A DNA stretch of 64,000 nucleotides from Bordetella ansorpii (GTDB taxonomy: Bacteria > Pseudomonadota > Gammaproteobacteria > Burkholderiales > Burkholderiaceae_B), in the NCBI RefSeq assembly GCF_900078315.1, contig NZ_FKBS01000029.1:417556-481555 (forward strand), given 5' to 3'. Positions 1 to 8,014 of the stretch are shown here, in pieces. A program made the position numbers and the translations under genes. Under the pieces are notes generated by a model. The model worked only from the letters and a program-made list of their open reading frames with translations, did not search any database and had not been told where the DNA came from. Position 1 is the first letter of the stretch; each line of letters starts with the position of its first letter.

Positions 1-937
1 TGGTGTCGATCAGTTCGTCCATGTCCTGCCCGAAGCTGCCTGCCTCGCGAAACGCGGCGGGATCCAGCGCCAGAAAGAAATGGCCGATGTCGTCGGGGTC
101 GCCGGGACCGCGGCGCGTGGCATGCCTGGCGGCCAGGGCGCTGCCGCCCAGCGTGCCGCCCAGGACCTGCGCCATCAGCGCCAGGCCATAGCCCTTGTGG
201 CTGCTCATGGCGGCCGTGCCGCCCAGCGGCGTCAGGCCGCCTTCGGCATGCTTGAAGATGTAGCGCATGGCCTCGGCCGCCTCGGTGATGACGCCGCCCG
301 CGCCATCCACCGCCCAGCCGGCCGGCAACGTCTTGCCGTGGTAGTCGTAGACCTTGACTTTGTTGGCGGCCACCGTGGTGGTGGCCATGTCCAGCACCAG
401 CGCGTCGTTGCGGTGCGCCGGCGCGCCGAAGGCGATGGGATTGGTGCCCAGCACCGGCATCGCGCCGTGCGTCGGCACCATGATCAGCGTGGTGGCGCTG
501 CTGGTCACCAGGCCCACCAGTCCACGCTGCACGGCCAGCCGCGCGTACACGCCCGCGGCGCCGAAGTGATGGGAATTGCGCACGGCCACGGCGCCCACGC
601 CGTGCGCCAGCGCCTTGTCGATGGCCAGCGCCATGCCCTGCGCCGACACGGGATGGCCCAGCCCGGCGCCGCCGTCCAGCAGCGCGCTGGCCGTACCGTC
701 GCGGGCGACCCGGGGACGCGCATCGATGCGCAGCGTGCCGGCGCGCAGCTTGTTCTCGTACGAAGGCAGCATCGAGATGCCGTGCGAATCCACGCCCAGC
801 AGGTCGGTTTCGGCCATCAGGCCGGCGGCGCTGTCCGCCAGGTCTTCGGGCATGCCCCACGCCCGCAGCACCAGAAGTATCTGTTCGCGCACCTGCCCGA
901 TCTGCGCCTGCACCGTCCCAGCCGAATCGCCTGCCAC
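1..937 (-). CDS. Ldh2-family malate/lactate/ureidoglycolate dehydrogenase (3' end outside window)
   Basis: An NAD(P)-dependent oxidoreductase of the Ldh2/MDH2 family, which oxidises 2-hydroxyacids such as malate, L-lactate or ureidoglycolate in the cytoplasm. About 312 residues are visible against a usual 340-350, so only the C-terminus is missing. Family signatures include GVDSHGI near the N-terminus, AVRNSHHFG, GTNPIAFGAP, LDMATT and SSHKGYGLAL. I chose the GTG at 937 because GGGAG lies about 8 nt upstream and the family N-terminal helix follows; a later in-frame ATG would truncate it. It is the last gene of a minus-strand unit (DapA-like lyase, lactonase, FadR regulator, dehydrogenase). 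The substrate is unknown; oxidation or reduction of a sugar-derived hydroxyacid is inferred from context. Confidence 0.85.
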   Translation of the reverse strand, partial: MAGDSAGTVQAQIGQVREQILLVLRAWGMPEDLADSAAGLMAETDLLGVDSHGISMLPSYENKLRAGTLRIDARPRVARDGTASALLDGGAGLGHPVSAQGMALAIDKALAHGVGAVAVRNSHHFGAAGVYARLAVQRGLVGLVTSSATTLIMVPTHGAMPVLGTNPIAFGAPAHRNDALVLDMATTTVAANKVKVYDYHGKTLPAGWAVDGAGGVITEAAEAMRYIFKHAEGGLTPLGGTAAMSSHKGYGLALMAQVLGGTLGGSALAARHATRRGPGDPDDIGHFFLALDPAAFREAGSFGQDMDELIDT

Positions 938-1035
938 CGTCTCGTCTCCCGTGCGGGTCGTCGCCCGCGGTTCTTTGCGTGTGTCCGCGATGCACGGCAT
1001 GCGGATGCCGCGCATCGCAGGTGATTGAAACCCTG

Positions 1036-1806
1036 CTAGCCGTCGCGCTCCCGGTCCACCAGGCGGTGCAGCGCCTGGCCCAGATGGAACTGCATGGTGA
1101 TCCGGGCGCGTTCGGAATCCTGCTCGCGGATGGCGATCAGGATGGCCTCGTGTTCATCGGCCACGCGCTGCGCGCGCTGGCGCGAGCCGGTGCGCGTCAG
1201 GCTCAGCGTCAGGCGCATGAAGCCGTTGATGGATTCGTGGATGCTTTCCAGCACGCCCAGGAAATAATCGTTGCCGCTGGCTTCGGCAATGCAGGCGTGA
1301 AACGCCAGGTCGGCGGCCGGCGACACCTCGCCATTCTGCAAGGCCTGCACGAATGCCGCGTGCGCCTGCTCGATGCGGCGCAGTTGGCCGTCGGTGCGGC
1401 GTAGCGCGGCCAGGCGGGCGGCGTCGGCCTCCAGCGCCAGCCGCACTTCCTGCGCGCGCAGATAGGCCGCCACGTTCTGCACCCCATCGAAGGTCTTCAG
1501 GCGCGGCGCCGGTTGATGGCTGACGAACGTGCCCAGCCCCTGATGCGCCATGACCAGGCCGTCGGCGCGCAGGCGCAGCAGCGCCTCGCGCACGACAGGC
1601 CGCGACACGCCGTACCTCTCGCAGATCTCGTGCTCGGAAGGCAGCTTGTCGCCGACGTTCAGGCGGCCGGCCACGATCTGGTCGAAGATCTGGCCATAGA
1701 GCTGGTCCGCCAGGCGCACCCGTTGGCCACGTTCGAGCGATGGCAGGGCCCCGTCGCGCCCGGGCTCCGGGGACGGCGTCGCGGTCTGCGCTTTCCTGGG
1801 TGACAA
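1036..1806 (-). CDS. FadR/GntR-family transcriptional regulator (FCD domain)
   Basis: A 256-residue DNA-binding repressor of the GntR superfamily, FadR subfamily. An N-terminal winged helix-turn-helix (LPSEHEICERYGVSRPVVRE, about residues 60-80) is followed by an all-helical FCD ligand domain with conserved histidines (LAFHACIAEASGN, MQFHLGQAL) that usually bind a metal and an organic-acid effector. I place the start at a TTG because AAGGAG sits 5 nt before it; no ATG gives a sensible N-terminus. The gene lies inside the catabolic unit it probably controls. The palindrome TTGTCTGACAA in the divergent promoter region (4135-4145) fits the TNGTNNNACNA pattern known for this family and is its likely operator. 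Confidence 0.88.
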   Translation of the reverse strand: MSPRKAQTATPSPEPGRDGALPSLERGQRVRLADQLYGQIFDQIVAGRLNVGDKLPSEHEICERYGVSRPVVREALLRLRADGLVMAHQGLGTFVSHQPAPRLKTFDGVQNVAAYLRAQEVRLALEADAARLAALRRTDGQLRRIEQAHAAFVQALQNGEVSPAADLAFHACIAEASGNDYFLGVLESIHESINGFMRLTLSLTRTGSRQRAQRVADEHEAILIAIREQDSERARITMQFHLGQALHRLVDRERDG

Positions 1807-1898
1807 CTGGACTCCTTTGCTGCGCGCGGCTGGCTGGTGCGCCGCCCCCGGCTCGTTTCGCGGGGAGCGGCGACACGGATCGCCTATGGTATCGCTTA

Positions 1899-3008
1899 TC
1901 AGCCGCCCGCCACACCCTGCGTATTGACATACACCGCATAGATCGAGCGGCTGGCCGCCATGAACAGGCGATTGCGTTGCGTACCGCCGAAGCAGAGGTT
2001 GGCGCAGCGCTCGGGCAGCTTGATGTGGCCCAGCAGCTTGCCCTGCGGCGACACGGCCATCACGCCGTCCTTGCCCTCGCCCATGCCCCAGCCGCACCAC
2101 AGGTTGCCGTCCACGTCGCAGCGCATGCCGTCGATGGTGGCGTCGACGGCCTCCAGGAACAGGCGCTTGTTGGCCAGCTTCGTGCCGCCCTCCTGCACGT
2201 CGTACACATGGATCAGGCGGTTGGGCGTGGCGCGGCCCTCGATCACGTACAGCTTGCTTTCGTCGGGCGAGAAGCACAGGCCGTTGGGGCCCTTCAGATC
2301 GGTGATGATGGCGGTGGCCTCGCCCGTCTTGCCGTCGACGCGGTACACCGAATGCGGCAGCTCGGACGCCGCCGGCCGCCCTTCGTAGTTGCCGCCGATG
2401 CCGAACGGCGGATCGCTGAACCAGATGGAGCCATCCGAACGGCAGACGATGTCGTTGGGGGAGTTCAGGCGCTTGCCTTCGTAGCGGTCCAGCACCACGC
2501 CGATCGTGCCGTCGTGCTCGGTGCGCGTGACGCGGCGCGTGAGATGCTCGCAGGTCAGCAGGCGCCCCTGGCGGTCGCGCGTATTGCCGTTGGAATGGTT
2601 CGACGGCTTGCGGAAGATGCTGACCGCGCCGGTCTCCTCCTCCCACTTCATGATGCGGTCGTCGGCCACGTCGCTCCACAGCAGATAGCGGCCATCACCG
2701 ACCCACACCGGCCCTTCGCACCAGCGCATGCCCGTGGCCAGGCGCTCGACGCCGGCATTGAACAGGCGGTATTTGTCGAAAGCCGGATCCAGCGACACGA
2801 TGGCCGGATCCGGATAGCGCTCGGCAGGCTGCCAGGCGCGCGCCGCGCCGGGCAGCAGGGCGGCCGCTCCCGCAGCCCCGGCCGTGCGAAGCCATGCGCG
2901 CCTGCCCGCGCTCATGCCGCGGTCCGCGCGGCGGGGTTCGCCACTACGCTGGCCGCCGCGCACGTCGCCCGCCAGCGCATCGCCGGCCATCCGATCTGCA
3001 TCCTGCAT
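1899..3008 (-). CDS. SMP-30/gluconolactonase family lactonase, Tat-exported
   Basis: A 369-residue six-bladed beta-propeller of the SMP-30/gluconolaconase/LRE family, predicted to hydrolyse a sugar lactone to the free acid. Metal-site motifs are present: CEGPVW, NSPNDIV, GPNGL and TIDGMRCD. The N-terminus has a twin-arginine motif (GRRAWLR, about residues 35-41), a hydrophobic Ala/Gly/Leu stretch and a likely cleavage site after GAARA (about residue 58), so the enzyme should act in the periplasm. I preferred the start at 3008 (MQDADR) over the ATG at 3026 because GAGGAG lies 6 nt upstream of the former. A periplasmic lactonase next to two periplasmic Bug receptors suggests that the lactone is opened outside the membrane and the acid then captured. 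Confidence 0.85.
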   Translation of the reverse strand: MQDADRMAGDALAGDVRGGQRSGEPRRADRGMSAGRRAWLRTAGAAGAAALLPGAARAWQPAERYPDPAIVSLDPAFDKYRLFNAGVERLATGMRWCEGPVWVGDGRYLLWSDVADDRIMKWEEETGAVSIFRKPSNHSNGNTRDRQGRLLTCEHLTRRVTRTEHDGTIGVVLDRYEGKRLNSPNDIVCRSDGSIWFSDPPFGIGGNYEGRPAASELPHSVYRVDGKTGEATAIITDLKGPNGLCFSPDESKLYVIEGRATPNRLIHVYDVQEGGTKLANKRLFLEAVDATIDGMRCDVDGNLWCGWGMGEGKDGVMAVSPQGKLLGHIKLPERCANLCFGGTQRNRLFMAASRSIYAVYVNTQGVAGG

Positions 3009-3109
3009 ACCCGTCTCCTCGTCCATGCGCCGGCATCATCGCGCCGATCTGTTGAAAGGCCCGCGGCGAACACTGCGGACCAGGAAATCCAAGCGACACG
3101 CCCGTGGGA

Positions 3110-4033
3110 TCAGTCCACCGTCCGGTCCCACTGCAGCAACGCGCGCGCCACCGGCGCCACCTGCTCGCGCTCGGCGGGGTCCAGCCCCGTCAGCAGCGGC
3201 AGCATCGGCCCCATGTCGGCCACGCCGGACAGCGTGACGGCATCGTGCAGCACGCGGATGGGGCTGATGCCATCGCGGCAATCTTCCAGCGGCAGATAGC
3301 GCTGGCGCACCTTTTCGGCCTCGTCGTAGCGGCCCTCGCCCAGCAGGCGCAACAGGCGCATCGAGCCGCGCGGGGCGATGCACACCGAGCCCGAGGTGAA
3401 CGTCTTCAGGCCGAACGCGCGGCAATGCTCGATGGCGGGACGCTCGCCGATGCCGCTGACGATCCACTTCGCATCCACCGCCTCGCGCAACGCGGCGAGA
3501 TAGGGATCGTCGGTGGGGTCGGGGCGCACGGCGGCGTACTTCAGCGCGGCGATGCGGCCCTCCTCGATCAGGCGCGCCACGGTGGCGGGTGCCAGGTAAT
3601 CGACGTTCTTGATGTAGACCACGGCCGGCTTGCCCAGCGCGTCGCTGACGCGGCGCACACCGTCGGCCAGGCCCGCGTCGGTGTACGGGAACGACATGGG
3701 CAGCAGCATCGCGGTGGGAAAGTCGCGCGAACGCAGAATGGCGGCCTGGTCCATCAGCTTGCCGTAGTCCGGTCCGGCCGAGGGCAGCACCCAGGTGTCC
3801 GGACCCGCGGCTTCGGCCAGGAAATCCACGATGCGGGCGTACTCGCTGACGCCCACGTTGTAGAAGTTGGCATTGCCGCCGTACATCACGTTGCGCACGC
3901 CGCCGTCTTCCAGGTGGCGCAGCAGCGCGCGGTTGGCGGCTTCGTTCAGCGACAGATCGGCATGGCGCGCCAGCGGCGGCACGGCGATGACGGAGCGCTG
4001 CAGGTCGGCGGTGGTGACCGGGGTGGTTTTCAT
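3110..4033 (-). CDS. Dihydrodipicolinate synthase/N-acetylneuraminate lyase family protein
   Basis: A 307-residue TIM-barrel class I lyase or dehydratase of the DapA/NanA superfamily. The Schiff-base lysine is probably Lys165 in IAALKYA; the YGGNANFYN segment replaces the usual GTTGE loop, so this is a divergent branch rather than true DapA. Members near sugar-acid genes commonly act on 2-keto-3-deoxy acids. The start ATG at 4033 has AGGAG upstream; the longer reading to 4114 runs through the regulatory region and is unlikely. First gene of the minus-strand unit, transcribed away from the divergent Bug receptor genes. The substrate cannot be read from sequence. Confidence 0.82.
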   Translation of the reverse strand: MKTTPVTTADLQRSVIAVPPLARHADLSLNEAANRALLRHLEDGGVRNVMYGGNANFYNVGVSEYARIVDFLAEAAGPDTWVLPSAGPDYGKLMDQAAILRSRDFPTAMLLPMSFPYTDAGLADGVRRVSDALGKPAVVYIKNVDYLAPATVARLIEEGRIAALKYAAVRPDPTDDPYLAALREAVDAKWIVSGIGERPAIEHCRAFGLKTFTSGSVCIAPRGSMRLLRLLGEGRYDEAEKVRQRYLPLEDCRDGISPIRVLHDAVTLSGVADMGPMLPLLTGLDPAEREQVAPVARALLQWDRTVD

Positions 4034-4103
4034 GGGAAAGCTGTCTCCTGGGGCTCGAGTCGGCGTGGGGCTTGCTTGGCGACTCATACGATGAGGCGCC
4101 AAC

Positions 4104-4145
4104 TTGATTGACAAGTAAAAACTCTATACCTATATTGTCTGACAA
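4104..4145. promoter_or_regulatory. Palindromic GntR/FadR-type operator in divergent promoter region
   Basis: Positions 4135-4145 read TTGTCTGACAA, a perfect 11-bp palindrome matching TNGTNNNACNA, the pattern known for FadR-subfamily GntR regulators. A weaker copy, TTGATTGACAA, lies at 4104-4114, 31 bp away (about three helical turns). Both sit in the AT-rich centre of the 212-bp gap between the DapA-like lyase and the first Bug receptor, where both promoters must lie. Binding by the regulator at 1036-1806 is an inference. Confidence 0.6.
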
Positions 4146-4245
4146 GCAAGCATAAGCACCCCGGTCGCGGCAGGGCTAGAATCCCTGGGCGGCCAGCAGT
4201 TCCCACGACAGATGCGCGGTGACGCGCACACCCAGGAGACTTCCC

Positions 4246-5250
4246 ATGCTTGTCGTACCTCCACGCCTGCGCGCGGCCTGCGCCGCTTTCGTCGCCGGCG
4301 CCTGCCTGACGCTTCCCGCACACGCCCAGGATGCCCGCGGCTACCCGGAACGCGATGTCCGCCTGCTCGTGCCCTTCCCCGCTGGCGGTACCGCCGACAT
4401 CGCCGCGCGGGTGGTCGCGGCCGAGCTGGGCAAGGCCTGGGGCAAGGCCGTCGTCGTCGACAACAAGGCGGGCGCGGGCGGCAACGTCGGCACCGCCGAG
4501 GCGGCCCGCGCCAAGGCGGACGGCTACACCCTGCTGATGGGCACCGTCAGCACGCACGCCATCAACCCGTCGGTGTATTCGCAACTGCCCTACGACCCGG
4601 TCAAGGATTTCGCGCCCGTCACGCTGGTCATCCCCGTGCCCAACATCCTGGAGCTGAATCCGGCCTTCGCGGACAAGCATGGCATCCGCAGCGTGGCCGA
4701 CCTGATCGCCTACCTGAAGGCCAACCCCGGCAAGGTCAACATGGCGTCCACCGGCAACGGCACCTCGACGCACCTGTCGGGAGAACTGTTCCAGGCCATG
4801 ACGGGCACCAAAATGACCCACGTGCCCTACAAGGGCAGCAGCCCCGCGCTGACCGACGTGATGGCGGGTTCGGCCGACCTGATCTTCGACAACCTGCCCT
4901 CGTCCATGGGCTTCCTGAAGGCGGGCAAGCTGCGTCCGCTGGCGGTGACCACCACCGCGCGCTCGGCCGCCCTGCCGGACGTGCCCACGATGGCCGAGGC
5001 CGGCGTGAAAGGCTACGAGGCCTCCAGCTGGTTCGGCCTGCTGGCGCCCGCCGGCACGCCGCCGGCCATCGTCGACAAGATCCAGCGCGACGTGGCCCGC
5101 GCGCTGCAACAGGACAGCGTGAAACAGCAATTGCGCGCCCAGGGCGCGGAGCCGTCCGGCATCACGCCCGCCGAATTCAAGACCTTCATGGCGAAGGAAA
5201 CCGGGAAGTGGGCGCAGGTGGTGCGCCAGTCGGGCGCCAAGGTCGACTGA
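4246..5250 (+). CDS. Bug/TctC-family tricarboxylate-type periplasmic receptor 1
   Basis: A 334-residue solute receptor of the Bug (Bordetella uptake gene) family, the binding component of tripartite tricarboxylate transporters. A Sec signal peptide ends at about THA-type site LPAHA (residue 25). Family motifs: [39 protein letters not shown] and [26 protein letters not shown] is 10 nt upstream of the ATG at 4246, so I rejected the upstream ATG at 4219. No TctA or TctB membrane genes are nearby, so it must share a permease encoded elsewhere or act as a sensor. Its ligand is presumably the acid handled by the divergent catabolic genes. Confidence 0.9.
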   Translation: MLVVPPRLRAACAAFVAGACLTLPAHAQDARGYPERDVRLLVPFPAGGTADIAARVVAAELGKAWGKAVVVDNKAGAGGNVGTAEAARAKADGYTLLMGTVSTHAINPSVYSQLPYDPVKDFAPVTLVIPVPNILELNPAFADKHGIRSVADLIAYLKANPGKVNMASTGNGTSTHLSGELFQAMTGTKMTHVPYKGSSPALTDVMAGSADLIFDNLPSSMGFLKAGKLRPLAVTTTARSAALPDVPTMAEAGVKGYEASSWFGLLAPAGTPPAIVDKIQRDVARALQQDSVKQQLRAQGAEPSGITPAEFKTFMAKETGKWAQVVRQSGAKVD

Positions 5251-5351
5251 CCGAGCCTGATGGCCGCGCCGACGGCGCGGCCACACGGACGCCGCCGCGA
5301 CGCGCGGCCGGCGGCGGCCGCCATAACGACACACGCGCACCAGGAGACACC

Positions 5352-6317
5352 GTGTACAGACTGACCTGCGTCATCGCCGTGGCCTGCTCCCTGCTGGGCG
5401 CGGCCGCCCACGCCCAGCAGTATCCCGATAAACCCGTCACGATGATCGTGCCTTTCGTCCCCGGCGGCTCGTCCGACATTACCGGCCGTTCCGTCACGCC
5501 CGGCCTGTCGAAGCTGCTGGGCCAGACCTTCGTGGTCGAGAACAAGCCCGGCGCCAACAGCGCCATCGGGGCGCAGGCGCTGTCGCGCGCCACGCCCGAC
5601 GGCTACACCATGATGGTGGGTTCGATCGGCACCTTCGCCATCAATGAAGCGCTGTACAAGAGCCTGTCGTACAACCCGAGCAAGGACTTCATCTACCTGA
5701 CCCAGGCGGTGCGCAATCCCAATCTGCTGGTGGCGCCCCCCTCGTTCCCCGCCAGCACGGTGGCCGAACTGGTGGCCTACGCCAAGAAACACCCCGACCA
5801 GGTGTCGTACGCCTCGTCCGGCACGGGCTCGTCCGACCACCTGTCGGCCGTGCTGTTCCGCCAGCGCACGCACACCACCGGCGTGGACGTGCCCTACAAG
5901 GGCGGCGGCGCCGCCATCGCCGACCTGATCGGCGGCCAGGTCAACGTCTCGTTCCAGAACCTGGGCGCGGTGCTGAACCACGTGAAGGCCGGCAAGCTGA
6001 AGGCGCTGGCCGTGACCGGCGACGCGCGCGTGCCCGACCTGCCGAACGTGCCCACGCTGGCCGAGGCAGGCATCGCAGACATGGTGGTGTATTCGTGGCA
6101 AGGCTTCGCGGTGCCCGCCGGCACGCCCGCGCCCGTAGTGAAGAAACTGTCCGATGCACTGCGCACCACCTTGCGCGACCCGCAGGTGGCCAAGACCTTC
6201 CAGACGCAGGGCTTCGAGGTCGTGGCCAATACGCCGGAGGAATTCACCAAGTTCCAGCAAGGCGAAGTGCGGCGCTGGAAGGACGTGATCCGCAAGGCCA
6301 ACATCGAACTGCAGTAA
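5352..6317 (+). CDS. Bug/TctC-family periplasmic receptor 2
   Basis: A second, 321-residue Bug-family receptor, 101 bp downstream of the first and similar over its full length (VTMIVPFVPGGSSDITGR, VVENKPGANSAIGAQ, DGYTMMVGSIGTFAINE, TTGVDVPYKGGGAAI). The short signal peptide ends at AAAHAQ. The start is a GTG at 5352, supported by AGGAG 6 nt upstream. The pair probably arose by duplication followed by divergence; both may bind related organic acids. No cognate permease is encoded nearby. Confidence 0.88.
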   Translation: MYRLTCVIAVACSLLGAAAHAQQYPDKPVTMIVPFVPGGSSDITGRSVTPGLSKLLGQTFVVENKPGANSAIGAQALSRATPDGYTMMVGSIGTFAINEALYKSLSYNPSKDFIYLTQAVRNPNLLVAPPSFPASTVAELVAYAKKHPDQVSYASSGTGSSDHLSAVLFRQRTHTTGVDVPYKGGGAAIADLIGGQVNVSFQNLGAVLNHVKAGKLKALAVTGDARVPDLPNVPTLAEAGIADMVVYSWQGFAVPAGTPAPVVKKLSDALRTTLRDPQVAKTFQTQGFEVVANTPEEFTKFQQGEVRRWKDVIRKANIELQ

Positions 6318-6408
6318 GACATCCGACGCATTCCGCGGCAGACATGTCGTACAACTGCCGCGGAATCAAGTAGCATTTGTTTCACGATCAACCCGACAAC
6401 CCCTGACG

Positions 6409-7362
6409 ATGACCAAGCCTCGCATCCTCCAGGTCGGACCGCTGTCCGGCTCGCCCTCCGCCAACGCCCGCCTCGCCGACGCCTACGATGTGTTCGAACT
6501 GTGGAAGCACGCCGACCGCGACCAGGCACTGGCCGAACACGGCAAGGACGTCGTCGCCATCGTCACCTCGGCCACCATAGGCGCCAAGGCCGAACTGATC
6601 AACGCACTGCCGTCGCTGAAGGCGATCTGCAGTTGGGGCGTGGGCTACGAGACCATCGACCTGGAAGCGGCCCGCAAGCGCGGCGTGCTGGTCAGCAACA
6701 CGCCCGACGTATTGACGGACTGCGTGGCCGACCTGGCCTGGGGCCTGCTGATCTCGGGCGCGCGCCGCATGAGCCTGGGCGACCGCTTCGTGCGCGCGGG
6801 CCAATGGGGCCAGGTGCACGGCAATATCCCGCTGGGCACGCGCGTCAGCGGCAAGAAGCTGGGTATCGTCGGCCTGGGCCGCATCGGCGACGCCATCGCC
6901 CGGCGCGGCACGGGTTTCGACATGGAAGTGCGTTATCACAACCGCCGCGCGCGCGATGACGTGTCGTATGGCTACGCCGCCTCGCTGGTCGAGCTGGCCG
7001 AATGGGCCGATTTCCTGGTGGTCGCCACCGTGGGTGGCCCGGGCACGCGCCACCTGGTCAACCAGGCCGTGCTGGAAGCGCTGGGCCCCAAGGGCCTGAT
7101 CGTGAACATTGCCCGCGGTCCCGTCATCGACGAGGCCGCCCTGGTCGATGCGATCCAGTCGGGCAAGCTGGGCGGCGCGGCGCTGGACGTGTTCGAACAC
7201 GAGCCCAAGGTGCCGGACGCGCTGAAGCAGCATGGCAACACGGTGCTGCTGCCGCACATCGGCAGCGCCACCTACGAGACGCGCATGGAAATGGAAAACC
7301 TGATGCTGGAGAACCTGCAGGCGTTCTTCGCCACCGGCCGCGTCGTCACGCCCGTCGAATGA
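6409..7362 (+). CDS. D-isomer-specific 2-hydroxyacid dehydrogenase (glyoxylate/hydroxypyruvate reductase type)
   Basis: A 317-residue NAD(P)H-dependent D-2-hydroxyacid dehydrogenase that interconverts 2-ketoacids and D-2-hydroxyacids. The Rossmann motif GLGRIG is followed by the catalytic Arg in NIARG, Glu in FEHEP and His in LPHIGSAT. NRR after the second beta strand of the fold suggests NADPH preference. It follows the two Bug receptors in the same direction (91-bp gap) and may reduce the keto acid made by the pathway, such as hydroxypyruvate or glyoxylate. Confidence 0.88.
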   Translation: MTKPRILQVGPLSGSPSANARLADAYDVFELWKHADRDQALAEHGKDVVAIVTSATIGAKAELINALPSLKAICSWGVGYETIDLEAARKRGVLVSNTPDVLTDCVADLAWGLLISGARRMSLGDRFVRAGQWGQVHGNIPLGTRVSGKKLGIVGLGRIGDAIARRGTGFDMEVRYHNRRARDDVSYGYAASLVELAEWADFLVVATVGGPGTRHLVNQAVLEALGPKGLIVNIARGPVIDEAALVDAIQSGKLGGAALDVFEHEPKVPDALKQHGNTVLLPHIGSATYETRMEMENLMLENLQAFFATGRVVTPVE

Positions 7363-7396
7363 GACTTCCGGGCGGATCCGGCGATCCGCCCGCGCC

Positions 7397-7687
7397 TCAG
7401 ACTTCGCGCTCTTCGGTCTTCAGTTGGTTGTCGCGCGCGAAGTCGACCACGAACTTGTAGGCCAGGGGTTCGAGTTCGCGCAGGCGCAGGTCGACCACGA
7501 TGCCGCGCACCCCATCGATGACCACCGGCAACACGTAGGGCGAATACGTAAGATGGTTGCCGCCACTGCCGGGCGGCTTGAACTGGGACATGACGCCGGC
7601 AAGGCGCTCGGCCCAGTCGCTGGGACGGAATCGCGAACCGCTTTCGGTAACGCCGTGGATTATGAATTGTCTGACAGGATTTGCCAT
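7397..7687 (-). CDS. DUF3579 family protein
   Basis: A 96-residue protein recognised as DUF3579, a family typical of betaproteobacteria with no established function. It reads FIIHGVTESGSRFRPSDWAERL near the start and ends with an acidic tail; no signal peptide or membrane segment. Starts at the ATG at 7687 and is convergent with the 2-hydroxyacid dehydrogenase and divergent from argD. Confidence 0.8.
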   Translation of the reverse strand: MANPVRQFIIHGVTESGSRFRPSDWAERLAGVMSQFKPPGSGGNHLTYSPYVLPVVIDGVRGIVVDLRLRELEPLAYKFVVDFARDNQLKTEEREV

Positions 7688-8014
7688 GGATTCTTCACTG
7701 CGGGCTGCACACTGACGCCGGGATCGGCCGCGTCTGACAAGAAAAACCCCGCAACACGCTTCCGGGCCTGCCACCACAGCAAGTGCGATGCCGGCCCGAG
7801 GAACGGAGCGGCGCTGAAAAAGCGGCCCGCGCCGCGAATTGTATATGATTGATCCTTTCGCCCCTCGCGTCGTTCCCCCAATAAACCGGAAACCCGCGGA
7901 CGGCCCCGGTGCGTCCCCCCTGCTTTTCGCTGCCTGCCCCCCTGGTGTGCAACGCGGACGCGGCGGCGGCAAGCCCAGGGCGGTACGGGGCCGTCGCCCA
8001 CTGGAGCACCCGCG
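7688..8014. other. Divergent intergenic region between the DUF3579 gene and argD (327 bp)
   Basis: No gene is supported here. The only AT-rich patch is at about 7836-7856 (GAATTGTATATGATTG), where TATGAT at 7844-7849 could be a -10 element for argD; no convincing -35 is seen, and the argD leader would be about 160 nt and GC-rich. GCGTCTGACAAG at 7730-7741 resembles the palindrome at 4135 but is imperfect. I found no clear ArgR-type box. Confidence 0.4.

Noticed and set aside
80..1024. A 314-codon plus-strand ORF at the left end
   Set aside because: Shadow of the Ldh2 dehydrogenase on the other strand; it has no protein-like pattern.
1036..2679. 547-residue reading of the FadR regulator
   Set aside because: The first 290 residues are a frame-shifted copy of the lactonase gene; the true start is the TTG at 1806 with AAGGAG.
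5013..6260. Long minus-strand ORF across the Bug receptor genes
   Set aside because: Composition is antisense-type (His, Arg, Gly, Val) and the plus strand gives perfect Bug family proteins.
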